A DNA stretch of 64,000 bases, from positions 3,596,001 to 3,660,000 of the forward strand of contig CP137319.1 of assembly GCA_033182465.1 (NCBI GenBank). The letters are read 5' to 3'. The notes under the pieces are model-generated. The model was not told the DNA's origin. It did no database searches and saw only the letters and a program-made list of their open reading frames with translations. The translations under genes and the position numbers were made by a program. This document shows positions 10,572 through 19,455 of this stretch, one piece after another; position 1 is the first letter of the stretch; each line of letters opens with the position of its first letter. Source of the stretch: Sanghuangporus weigelae. Its lineage: Eukaryota > Basidiomycota > Agaricomycetes > Hymenochaetales > Hymenochaetaceae.

Positions 10572-11602
10572 ACCGATCAGGAAACGCCAACAACAGAAGT
10601 AACGGTCATCGAACGAACGAACGGGCGAACGATAATCAAACGAGGTTCACACCTAGATCCCTCGACGAACGAGTTCAACATATCACCAACAGGCTACGTA
10701 GTCTGGAAAGCGATCACGACATACTATACGCGACAACGAACCACAGCATATTGTATCCACCAGTGATCAGAAGGCTACAAGAAAGGGTTGAAAGACTGGA
10801 AGAACGAACTGCAAACACGGGGCAGTCAAACAGTCTACCAACCGGAGCATACGCGACAGCAGTAGGAGATCGATTCGAAGCACTAGAAGCAACTACTCAA
10901 AGAATTGGAGCACAAGTAGCAGCTCTAGAGAGATATACTCTGGAATTGGATCGAGCAGCAGGAGCACTCAATCATCGGGTCATAGACGGAAACGGAGTAC
11001 TTGACCGAGAGCTCAACGCTATCCGAAACAGGATTACTGCTCAGGAACAACAACTACAGACGATCGAGACGAGAGTCGGAGAGCTTAACAGGACAGCTCT
11101 AGATCAACCAAGGATTGTTCAAGACATCCATAACCTGCGAGAAGCCCTACTCCAACTAGGACAAACAATCGAGTCGAGTCAACGCACCTACGCAGCTATA
11201 CTCACATCGGTACAGACAACCGAAACTACCTCAAGGAACATACTCGAACACGCTCAACGAATTCGAGAAGTAGCTCAGGCAGCACAACGCTGGGAATACT
11301 TTCTACCAAGAGAGAGAGCCCAACAGGAACAGAGTTCTGACGAATCAGTGTCCTCAGACGAAGAAGCATCACGAAGGCCATTCTTACTCAGAACCCCACC
11401 TCGAACGGTTATCATCCAAGTACCAACAGTACCTGCAGTACCAGCAAGTGGTTCAGTAGCAACCCAAGCGCCAGAGAATCCACCACCACCATCCTATTCA
11501 CCACCAGCAGTGCCCATAAGCACATACGACCATGTCGACAACCGACCAGAAGGTGCAAGCACTGGAGCAGCAACTACAGACTCTTCAGACACAACTCTCT
11601 AA
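10568..11602 (+). CDS. Gypsy accessory ORF b, 344 codons, coiled-coil, upstream of gag
   Basis: Starts at the ATG of an ATGA overlap with the preceding frame and overlaps the start of gag by 71 bases (11532-11602). The middle (about residues 35-235) is rich in heptad-like Leu/Ile with Glu, Gln and Arg, for example RLQERVERLEERTANTG and EQQLQTIETRVGELN, so a long coiled coil is predicted. The C-terminal part is Ser/Asp acidic, then Pro-rich with PPPPSYSPP, which contains a PPxY sequence. No enzyme motif. A coiled-coil protein next to gag could assist particle assembly, in place of or beside the capsid; this is inference. It is too long and regular to be chance. Confidence 0.65.
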   Translation: MNRSGNANNRSNGHRTNERANDNQTRFTPRSLDERVQHITNRLRSLESDHDILYATTNHSILYPPVIRRLQERVERLEERTANTGQSNSLPTGAYATAVGDRFEALEATTQRIGAQVAALERYTLELDRAAGALNHRVIDGNGVLDRELNAIRNRITAQEQQLQTIETRVGELNRTALDQPRIVQDIHNLREALLQLGQTIESSQRTYAAILTSVQTTETTSRNILEHAQRIREVAQAAQRWEYFLPRERAQQEQSSDESVSSDEEASRRPFLLRTPPRTVIIQVPTVPAVPASGSVATQAPENPPPPSYSPPAVPISTYDHVDNRPEGASTGAATTDSSDTTL

Positions 11603-12620
11603 ACACAGCATCAAGCTTCCGAAGTACTATGGCAAGCGAAGCGAAGATATTGATCTGTGGATTAGTCGATGTATCTCGAAGCTGGCACAGCATGGAGTCA
11701 AGGATGAGGAGGAGATCGCAAAGAGCCTATTCGCAGCACTCGAAGGCGACAGCTACGATTGGTTTGCAGAGAAGAATACCCTAACATCATTCGATGCCAA
11801 TGGGAAACTGAAACCAGTACCTGCGATTATCGCTGCAACAAATGGAATGTTCGCATCACTCAAGGACATGCTGAACTGGATGAGGATCCGAGCAGGACAT
11901 CCGATCATTGGAGAACAGGAAGCCCTATTCCAACTACTATGCATCCAGCAGAAAGGAGCAAGCATTAGGGCGTACAACGACGAATTCCGACGACTCAAAG
12001 CACGAGCACCAGACACGATGGATAAGCAGATGCTCAAGTACATCTATGTCAAAGGACTAGACATGTGGGTCAAACGACGAGTCGAATCTGTACAACCCGA
12101 CGCTTTCGAGAAGAACGACCTCGATGCATGGATGGAATGGACAAGCAACCTAGCAAACTCCGATGCCAGGCAAAGGCTCATGGGTAGTCAAACATATACC
12201 CCAAGATTCAAATCGAATGGACAGTCATCTTTCCGACCACCAGTACAAACAATGAAACGAGATCCAGACACCATGGATGTAGATGCACTCCGAGGCTTGC
12301 CGAAGAAGGGAGGCAAATGCTACAACTGTGAAAAGTCAGGACATTACGCAAAGGAGTGCAAGGCACCAAGGAAGCAAAAGGGTTCTTCCTCTAAGCGGCC
12401 GAAGAAGACTAATGGTGTAAAACGGAGGACGATGACAACACGAACAATCGATTTCAAGGAAACATGTCCCGATCCACACTGCCGAAGGCCAGTCCACTAC
12501 GACCATGTAGCATGGGCTAAAGGCGACGAATCAGCAGGATGGACTTGCAAGCATGACGAAGAATACCGAAACAACATTCGCAAATCCCTAGCAAGTAAAG
12601 AGCAACAGGGAAAAGATTAA
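11532..12620 (+). CDS. gag: Gag polyprotein with CCHC zinc knuckle
   Basis: 362 residues. The N-terminus has a short coiled coil (KVQALEQQLQTLQTQLS), then KYYGKRSEDIDLWISRC and a helical Ty3-gag capsid-like region with WFAEKNTL, and near residue 260 the zinc knuckle CYNCEKSGHYAKEC (C-x2-C-x4-H-x4-C) that binds genomic RNA. A second Cys/His-containing segment (CPDPHCRRPVHYDH) lies near the C-terminus. It forms the virus-like particle in the cytoplasm. It begins inside the preceding frame (+1 relative to it) and ends with CAG GGA AAA GAT TAA, placing a slippery heptamer just before the stop. ATG at 11532 is the first in frame after the proline-rich part of the upstream ORF. Confidence 0.9.
   Translation: MSTTDQKVQALEQQLQTLQTQLSKHSIKLPKYYGKRSEDIDLWISRCISKLAQHGVKDEEEIAKSLFAALEGDSYDWFAEKNTLTSFDANGKLKPVPAIIAATNGMFASLKDMLNWMRIRAGHPIIGEQEALFQLLCIQQKGASIRAYNDEFRRLKARAPDTMDKQMLKYIYVKGLDMWVKRRVESVQPDAFEKNDLDAWMEWTSNLANSDARQRLMGSQTYTPRFKSNGQSSFRPPVQTMKRDPDTMDVDALRGLPKKGGKCYNCEKSGHYAKECKAPRKQKGSSSKRPKKTNGVKRRTMTTRTIDFKETCPDPHCRRPVHYDHVAWAKGDESAGWTCKHDEEYRNNIRKSLASKEQQGKD
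12608..12614 (+). promoter_or_regulatory. Candidate -1 ribosomal frameshift site
   Basis: G GGA AAA in the gag frame fits the X XXY YYZ slippery pattern. A slip of -1 reads GGG AAA AGA TTA and enters the pol frame, which I checked is open from here to the pol ATG at 12725 and beyond. A weak 5-bp hairpin (CATCG/CGATG, 12627-12648) follows after about 12 bases; stronger structure would need folding. Confidence 0.55.
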
Positions 12621-12724
12621 GACCTCCATCGAACGAGACTGCGCGATGTGAGTGTGACAAGGGTGACGAGAAAGGTTTCAACAACCAGTGTTTCAAACCT
12701 CCTGGGTTCAACCCCAGTGAAGCG

Positions 12725-15700
12725 ATGTACAATAAGCGATTGCCAATACAAGCATTGCATCCCCGATTACCTATTCGAGTGAAGGTTGGAACAAAGACCC
12801 TAGCAGTCAAAGCGTTAATCGATTCCGGAGCTACATGCAGCACGATACACCCCAACTTGGTACGACACTACAGCCTATTCAAAAAGAGGCTTGATCACCC
12901 TCGACCTTTGAATAATGTGGATGGAAGTCCCAACCAAGGAGGAGCAATCACGCACGAGGTCTACACATTAATTTTTGATGGACCTAAACCGCAGCCACAA
13001 ACGTTGGCAGTAGCAACCACAGGACAGGATCAAGTGATCCTAGGAATTGACTATTTGGCCAAAGTCAATCCCGAAATTGATTGGAAGAATCAAGTATGGA
13101 ATCGGAATGGTAATTCGATACCATTCGAGCTCAACGTCATACGAGCTACCAAGAAGCGAAGGCACAGGAAGCGCAAACGGAAACGGCAAACGAAAGGCAA
13201 ACCTGACAAGACAAGACCTAGGCATAACACGAAGCAACAGGCTCAGGACAGAGACAACTATCGACACTCTGGAGCACCAGGAATAATATTTGCGCCAAGG
13301 AGAGACAACAACGGACACTCTCACGAAACGAAGCCACAAGCGAAGCCGGAAACCAGACCAGCAACACCAAGACTGGAACAGGCAAAACAGACGCCAGAAG
13401 TGAAGAGTCCGAGCACGGAAAATATACCAGACTCTGCAACGAAACAGCCACAACAGGAAACGGCAAACAAGCATCATCGAGACGAACAGGAGGAAATAAA
13501 CTACACTCCCAAGCGATGGAAGAAACAGGCACCACAAGGAACGAGTATAGTGCAACGACGACCAAGGCACATACCGAGACGGATGATCCCAGCACGGCAA
13601 CTGTACCAGACATCCGAAGGTGAAACACAAGATGTAACAGGCAAGCATAGCCTAGACGAACAGGAGGAAATAAACGACTCTCCGAAACGTTGGAAGAAAC
13701 AACCACCACAGAAGATACACCCACTGAGGCAAAACATGCCGGAAGATGAAGAACTCTGGCCATCACCAGAAGAAAACCCGGGCATGAAGTATAGGATACG
13801 ACCACGAAAGACACGGTATCCAGAGAAGCCAGTGGCAGGCATTATACGACCCAGAACAGCATCGTTAATGCGAGGAGCTAGTCCCACACCGAAGCGTACA
13901 AGATGGGCAGACAACGAAAGCGATATCGAGATGCAAGACGAGCAGGAGACAACAGAAGACACTCCTATGCACGATATAGAGCCAGAAGACATTGAAAGTC
14001 TTAGGACGACCAACCAACCAGCTACCCTTACCAGAAAGGAAGAGCTCGCTGCAAAGCTAGAGCTAGACATCAATCGAAATTGGTCACCAAGGCAGCAGAA
14101 CCAAGTCTCACAGCCACTGAACAAAGCGAGTTCAGTATCCCAGCAGTATTCTCAGCAAAAGGCAGCTGCAGAAGGACTACTAGGAACACAGAAACGAGAT
14201 TGGCGAAAACTCCTACCAAAGGAAATAGAAGACTACGCAGATGTCTTTGATCCTGACAAGTCAAGAAGGTTACCCAAGCATACGAAATGGGATATGGCGA
14301 TTAACCTCAAAGAAGGAGTACCATTACCGAAACCAAGGCCTATTATCAAGCTCACACGAGAAGAGCAGGCAGCACTCGATGCTTATGTCAAAGAGTTACT
14401 TGACAAAGGATGGATTGAAAAGGTTCAACCACATGAACCATGTCCGGTAGCAGCACCAGTCTTCTTTGTAGGAAAGAAAGACGGAGGAGCACGAGCAGTA
14501 ACCGATTACCGAGACATCAACGACACGACAGTATCAGATCCATACCCGATACCGATCATGAGTGTTCTCCCAGAGAAACTGGAGAAAGGAAAATTCTTCT
14601 TTACACTCGACATGCGATCAGGTTACAATAACCTGCGAATCCGAGAAGGAGACGAGTGGAAGGCAGCATTCCGAGTTGGCAATGCAGTCTACAAGCCAAA
14701 GGTCATGATGTTTGGAATGAAGAACTCACCGGCAGTATTCCAACGATTCATGAATGACAACTTCGAATATTGGCTCAGGACAGAAGAAGCACTCAACTAT
14801 TTGGACGACCTTATTGGTCAAGCACAAACTGAAGAGGAACATTGGAAACTCCTCAGGGCAATTCTACAGAAATGCCGAGAGCTCGACATTTACCTCAAAA
14901 TCGAGAAATGTCACTTCCTCCAAACCCAGCTCGACTACTTGGGATTTGTAGTAGGAACGAAAGGCATCCAGATGGATCCTTATAAGCTAAAAGCTATTCA
15001 CGAATGGCCAGTGCCAAAGACGAAACGACAAGTTCGAAAGTTCCAAGGATTTTGTAACTTCTACCGAAGATTCATCAGGAACTATGCCGATACATTCGCA
15101 CCTATTGGCGACCTTATCAAAAAGGATCGCAAGTTCATATGGGCAGAGGCACAAGATAAGGCATTCGAAAGTATCAAGAAGGCATTCGAAACGGAAGTCG
15201 CATTGGCAATGCCAAAGCCAGACAAACCATATACATTGGAAACCGATGCATCCGATGTAGCGATTGGTGCAGTCTTACAACAAGAAGACAACCAAGGAGA
15301 ACTGAGACCTTTAGGTTTCATGTCGAAAACTCTAACGAACACCCAACGAAACTATCCGACGCATGACAAAGAGATGCTAGCAATCATGGAAGCACTCAAG
15401 CATTGGAGACACCTATTGGAGGGAACCAAAGAACCAGTAACAATCCGAAGCGATCATGCAAATCTCCGATACTTCATGACAGCTCAGAATCTATCGAGAC
15501 GTCAAGCGAGATGGGCACTAGAGTTATCACGATATAACTTCAAGATTCTCCATTGGCCAGGCAAGAAGAACCAAGCTGACGAGCTATCACGACGATCCGA
15601 CTATATGCCAGAGGACAAGGACAACTTAGGAGTTACCTTGTTACCTCCTGATACGATCAAGCAACAAACATTGCGACGCACAGAGATCAACGGTCTATAC

Positions 15701-17206
15701 AAGCTAGAAACTGAAATGGTCACTATCTCTGATCCTATTATCCGAACGATCAAGAGGAACTACAATACCGAGGAGGCTAAGAAGGAGATTCAGGCGATCA
15801 AGCAGAGCAACGGCTACAGTTACAGGAACGGCTTGCACTACGTAACCAATGCATTATATATCCCGCCGTCCGCCAACCTACGAGCGTTGCTAATCCGAAG
15901 GCGCCATGATCACAAACTTGCAGGCCACCCAGGAGCAGAAAAGACCATAGAGCTTGTAAAGCGATCATACTATTGGCCGAAGATGGAAGAAATGATCCGA
16001 GCATATACCGCAACCTGCGACATATGTCAGCGTGCAAAACCGATTCGACAGTTTCGAAATCCGCCGCTCCAACCGTTGGAGGCACCACATCAACCATGGG
16101 AAACCATAACCTGTGACCTGATTACCGACTTACCAGTCAGCAATGAAGGCTACAGCGCGATACTCGTTATAGTGGACAAACTCACTAAAATGGGGAAGTT
16201 CATTCCTTGCCAAGGAATACCCAATGCTAAGCAGTTGGCACGTTTGTTCCGCCAACATGTCTTCAAATACTACGGGGCCCCTAAACGAGTAATCTCCGAC
16301 CGAGGTAGCAACTTCACCGCGCAATTCCTCAAGGAGTTCTGCAGACTCATCGATGTCGATTGGAAAACTAGTACAGCGTATCATCCACAAACCGATGGTC
16401 AAACCGAGCGACTAAATCAAGAGCTTGAACAGTACTTACGCTGCTATGTGTCCTACCGACAAACAGATTGGGCAGAGTACATCGATATAGCAGAATTCGC
16501 CTACAACAACAGGAAGCACAGTACTACACATCAGTCACCATTCTATACACTGTATGGATGGCATCCTCACCTGGACGTTGCGGAGACCGGTGATTCAAAC
16601 GTCCCAGAAGCAATAAATCACCTAGAGGAGCTTCGACAAGTACAGCAAGAAGCCTATAATTCGATTAGGCAAGCAAACGAGGCAATGAAGCTTTATGCAG
16701 ACCTGCATCGAGGCAAACTGCCAGAGTACAAGCCAGGAGACGAAGTGTTACTAGACATGAGGAATCTCAGTCGATTGGAACCAACGAAGAAACTTGCAAT
16801 GAAATGGGCAGGGCCTTATAAAGTCGAGAAGGCAGTCGGACAAGTGTCATTCAGATTACGCTTACCCGAAACCCTTCCGATCCACCCAGTGTTTCATGCG
16901 AGTCTTCTCAGGCCTTACAAACGAAAGGAATACCCTGGAAGACCCACTTTGGATGAACCACCACCTATTGAAGTGGAGGGAGAAGCAGAGTACGAAGTGG
17001 AGACAATTCATAATACGAGACGTCATCGGAGCAAGGTCCAATACCTTATCCAATGGAAAGGATACCAAGAGCGAACATGGGAGCCACTTGACAACCTCAA
17101 GAACTCCTATCAAATGATCGAAGCATTCCATAAAAAGTATCCTCAGGCAATCCAGCCACCGAACCTTAACCAATGGATCGCCGCACGAAAACGAATGAGG
17201 CAATAG
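12725..17206 (+). CDS. pol: Pol polyprotein: protease, RT, RNase H, integrase, chromodomain
   Basis: 1493 residues from the first ATG; the open frame extends upstream to overlap gag. Order: aspartic protease with LIDSGATCS (Asp33), a long charged linker (about 150-430) containing two near-identical segments, reverse transcriptase with YLDD at 692-695 and the FFTLDMRSGYNNL motif, RNase H beginning LETDASDVAIGAVL, integrase HHCC finger (GHPGAEKTIELVKRSYYWP...CDICQ), catalytic Asp1131, Asp1192 and Glu1228 with D-35-E spacing, and a C-terminal chromodomain (about 1423-1480; YLIQWKGY, TWEPLDNL). All catalytic residues I can check are present. PR-RT-RH-INT order and the chromodomain make it a Ty3/Gypsy chromovirus. 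The chromodomain normally targets insertion to methylated-histone chromatin. Expression is either by -1 frameshift from gag or by restart at 12725. Confidence 0.95.
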   Translation: MYNKRLPIQALHPRLPIRVKVGTKTLAVKALIDSGATCSTIHPNLVRHYSLFKKRLDHPRPLNNVDGSPNQGGAITHEVYTLIFDGPKPQPQTLAVATTGQDQVILGIDYLAKVNPEIDWKNQVWNRNGNSIPFELNVIRATKKRRHRKRKRKRQTKGKPDKTRPRHNTKQQAQDRDNYRHSGAPGIIFAPRRDNNGHSHETKPQAKPETRPATPRLEQAKQTPEVKSPSTENIPDSATKQPQQETANKHHRDEQEEINYTPKRWKKQAPQGTSIVQRRPRHIPRRMIPARQLYQTSEGETQDVTGKHSLDEQEEINDSPKRWKKQPPQKIHPLRQNMPEDEELWPSPEENPGMKYRIRPRKTRYPEKPVAGIIRPRTASLMRGASPTPKRTRWADNESDIEMQDEQETTEDTPMHDIEPEDIESLRTTNQPATLTRKEELAAKLELDINRNWSPRQQNQVSQPLNKASSVSQQYSQQKAAAEGLLGTQKRDWRKLLPKEIEDYADVFDPDKSRRLPKHTKWDMAINLKEGVPLPKPRPIIKLTREEQAALDAYVKELLDKGWIEKVQPHEPCPVAAPVFFVGKKDGGARAVTDYRDINDTTVSDPYPIPIMSVLPEKLEKGKFFFTLDMRSGYNNLRIREGDEWKAAFRVGNAVYKPKVMMFGMKNSPAVFQRFMNDNFEYWLRTEEALNYLDDLIGQAQTEEEHWKLLRAILQKCRELDIYLKIEKCHFLQTQLDYLGFVVGTKGIQMDPYKLKAIHEWPVPKTKRQVRKFQGFCNFYRRFIRNYADTFAPIGDLIKKDRKFIWAEAQDKAFESIKKAFETEVALAMPKPDKPYTLETDASDVAIGAVLQQEDNQGELRPLGFMSKTLTNTQRNYPTHDKEMLAIMEALKHWRHLLEGTKEPVTIRSDHANLRYFMTAQNLSRRQARWALELSRYNFKILHWPGKKNQADELSRRSDYMPEDKDNLGVTLLPPDTIKQQTLRRTEINGLYKLETEMVTISDPIIRTIKRNYNTEEAKKEIQAIKQSNGYSYRNGLHYVTNALYIPPSANLRALLIRRRHDHKLAGHPGAEKTIELVKRSYYWPKMEEMIRAYTATCDICQRAKPIRQFRNPPLQPLEAPHQPWETITCDLITDLPVSNEGYSAILVIVDKLTKMGKFIPCQGIPNAKQLARLFRQHVFKYYGAPKRVISDRGSNFTAQFLKEFCRLIDVDWKTSTAYHPQTDGQTERLNQELEQYLRCYVSYRQTDWAEYIDIAEFAYNNRKHSTTHQSPFYTLYGWHPHLDVAETGDSNVPEAINHLEELRQVQQEAYNSIRQANEAMKLYADLHRGKLPEYKPGDEVLLDMRNLSRLEPTKKLAMKWAGPYKVEKAVGQVSFRLRLPETLPIHPVFHASLLRPYKRKEYPGRPTLDEPPPIEVEGEAEYEVETIHNTRRHRSKVQYLIQWKGYQERTWEPLDNLKNSYQMIEAFHKKYPQAIQPPNLNQWIAARKRMRQ

Positions 17207-17381
17207 TTGCATCACATGCACTCCACCCGATGGAGCCGCTTATGGATCCACAATAGAGACGATGAGTAAGGTCCCCAATGACCTTACCAAGCGATGACAT
17301 CAATGTGGCACACCAAAGCGAGAGCAGAGATAGAAGAATTAGGCAAGACATCGCCGACATACCAACAAGATGGTATAAAAC

Positions 17382-18458
17382 ATGGAGAACTTCGAGCTAA
17401 GGAACAACAACTCGAATCTCAACAGCTCTACTTCACTGCAGACGAACCACTACTCAGCTATGCCTATTTTCGACGAGCTACATGCATTCTGTCAACCAGA
17501 AGATGCACCAGAATGGACATTTACACTCAGACCACCGACCGAACGTTATCAATGGCCACAGCTGTGCAACCGATTCAACGAAGAGAACTACGAAGATGAG
17601 ATTGTACCCCTATGCCCAGGGAAGTACTTTGATGATCTATTTGACAAGTGGAACGCAGTCCACCACAACCGAGACGAAATACCCCACCTTATGATGGCGA
17701 ATCACTCAGACGAGTGGTTATTCAAACTCAGTAACCCTCGAGACGCAGCATTACGCCGACTCAATGATGATGCATTTCTAACCTACGCGATCGAACTCGA
17801 AACACAAGCATTACATCGAGGCAAGATCGACTTTAGGCACGAAACGACATACAAGAACATCATGGGCATCTATCATTCGGCAATTCAAATTTGCGCCTAC
17901 CGACGAGACATGACTACCGCAATTCTTAACCGAATGATGCGATGGAGTCACTATCATCCGATGAGCATCGATACAATGAAGTACATTATATACATAGCCG
18001 ACCAGACGGGCTTCTATGCATCCCACACCATGCAGTTCATGACGGTACTCAACATGACGAAGTATTACGAAGGAACGAGATACCGAACGGTTATTGAAGC
18101 GAGGAACTCTACTACGGACGAGGTACCACTCGACAACATCGAGCACCACGTAGTCGAAGGCAAAGAGGTTAACTACGACCCTCATTACCTTATGGAACTC
18201 AACAACCGAGAGGAAGAAGCCAGAGAAAAACTACAGGCTACACGACACCCCTTGCTGGAAGATCTGATGATCTCAGTCTACCAGTACCCGAACGAACTCT
18301 ACCAGCCGGACGAGATGCTTACTATGTCGGAACAGGAGGACATGTATATACACTCCGACGATACAGAGTCAAGTGAAGAAGGTGAAAATAGGGAACTATA
18401 TACCCCAGCGAACTCGGCCCAGACTACACCTGAGGCTGAAGAATCCGAAGATTTGTAA
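17382..18458 (+). CDS. Gypsy 3' accessory ORF, 358 codons, unknown
   Basis: Frame downstream of pol in the position where some related elements carry env. The product starts MENFELRNNNSN (an internal Met at 17460, MPIFDELHAF, is an alternative start), is rich in Trp, His, Tyr and Met in the middle (PEWTFTLRPPTERYQWPQLC; MMRWSHYHPMSIDTMKYIIY) and ends in a very acidic tail (DDTESSEEGENRELY). I see no signal peptide, no furin-like site and no membrane anchor, so it is not an envelope protein. No known enzyme motif either. The uninterrupted length inside a nearly unmutated element argues it is translated. Could be a regulatory or host-interaction factor; unknown. Confidence 0.6.
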   Translation: MENFELRNNNSNLNSSTSLQTNHYSAMPIFDELHAFCQPEDAPEWTFTLRPPTERYQWPQLCNRFNEENYEDEIVPLCPGKYFDDLFDKWNAVHHNRDEIPHLMMANHSDEWLFKLSNPRDAALRRLNDDAFLTYAIELETQALHRGKIDFRHETTYKNIMGIYHSAIQICAYRRDMTTAILNRMMRWSHYHPMSIDTMKYIIYIADQTGFYASHTMQFMTVLNMTKYYEGTRYRTVIEARNSTTDEVPLDNIEHHVVEGKEVNYDPHYLMELNNREEEAREKLQATRHPLLEDLMISVYQYPNELYQPDEMLTMSEQEDMYIHSDDTESSEEGENRELYTPANSAQTTPEAEESEDL

Positions 18459-18471
18459 ACAACTCTTCTTT

Positions 18472-18777
18472 TATGCAACCCCCTTTCCCATATCGTGACC
18501 CGACATGGTCAATTATGCATTTCATTCTTACCCTATAATATTTATGGTCACATCCGACCAAATTATGCTTTATGCACCTCTTTATTTCACACTTATTCGG
18601 CCAACCAGCACAAATGAAGCACTATGCAGAAGTGTCAAAGAACCAACAAGGGCCTAGACATTTTGTATATTGTTTTATTGTGCCGGCGCCGAATTGGCAG
18701 ATTATGCCTACTTTTTATTATCCTCTATGCAAAGGAGAAGCCAAAAGTTTACGTGAAACCGCTTCCTTGCACTATGC
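18472..18777 (+). repeat. Cluster of TATGC motifs in the Gypsy 3' non-coding region
   Basis: TATGC occurs at 18472, 18514, 18564, 18571, 18623, 18703, 18726 and 18773, often as TTATGC or CTATGC. Eight copies in about 300 bases on one strand is far above chance for a pentamer in this composition. They lie between the 3' accessory ORF and the end of the antisense gene. Confidence 0.5.
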
Positions 18778-19015
18778 TAGGATGTGGCTTCACGCTGAAA
18801 GGCACTCTAATCCCACTCTTTCTTCGAAAAACTCCATTTGGGGGTTGAAGAGCCGTAGGTAAACACCTGGAACTTCACTCCCAAATTGGTATAAAACTTA
18901 TTCATTAACGACTTAATGATTTTAATGACTTTATAATTTCTTTCTTATCACTTTCAATTGCGTCATATTCTTTACATGATGCACATTTCATATTCATATC
19001 CCTTCCCACCACCCT

Positions 19016-19331
19016 TTACAAGTCAATGTCTTCCCAGACACCCTTTTCACGACGTTCCTGCGAAGCAATACCTGCATTTTCGACGACTGGATCAATATCC
19101 TCAACGTCATAACCGAGTGCGAGGTGAACTCGAAGCGCAACAGTAGTAACATCGCGCTGGAACGATTGCATTTCAAAGTCGGCCTCCTAGAGGAAGATTA
19201 ACGACTTGAAACGGCACAGAGCATGCATCACTTACCTGAGCACGCCTCTTACGCTCCAAAATCCAATGATTTATGCCGAAAATCGCGACAAGAACGACAA
19301 AAACAGTAGCAGCAGCGGCGACTTTCGACAT
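19016..19331 (-). CDS. Antisense spliced gene in the Gypsy element: 88-residue single-pass membrane protein
   Basis: On the strand opposite to gag-pol. Exon 1 is 19331-19236 (ATG with A at -3, 32 codons), the intron is 19235-19187 (GTAAGTG donor, TTCCTCTAG acceptor, 49 bases), exon 2 is 19186-19016 (56 codons plus TAA). Reading through the intron ends in a stop, while splicing keeps a 56-codon open frame, so the intron model is well supported. The protein starts MSKVAAAATVFVVLVAIFG, a single hydrophobic helix, followed by LERKRR, then a polar domain with HLALGYDVEDIDPVVENAG and ending GVWEDIDL. Size and layout resemble small mitochondrial or ER membrane proteins, but I do not recognise the family. 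Its intron persists because it is antisense to the retrotransposed RNA. It may be a captured host gene or an element-specific antisense ORF. Confidence 0.7.
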
Positions 19332-19442
19332 TTTGGAGCAGAGATGATGATGGTTTGATAGCAAAGACCAACCATCACTAGGCGACCCTTTATCCGAGCT
19401 TTCTCACGGATTAGGATGAACATTTCTCCGAAAGTTCATCTT

Positions 19443-19455
19443 AGGGGGGGTGTAG
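19443..19455 (+). other. Polypurine tract of the Gypsy element
   Basis: AGGGGGGG followed by TGTAG directly precedes the 3' LTR. Purine runs in this place prime plus-strand DNA synthesis. Confidence 0.6.

Noticed and set aside
12702-12717. CTGGGTTCAACCCCAG, resembling a tRNA T-arm
   Set aside because: No acceptor, D or anticodon arm surrounds it. It is a small hairpin just before the pol ATG and may affect restart, but it is not a tRNA.
13040-14124. Long open frames on the minus strand across the pol linker
   Set aside because: They are shadows of the Arg/Lys/Glu-rich linker, low in complexity (Ser/Val/Cys-rich), with no domain and no good start.
18572-18862. 96-codon plus-strand frame in the Gypsy 3' region
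   Set aside because: No domain, overlaps the TATGC cluster and another frame, and lacks coding character compared with neighbouring ORFs.
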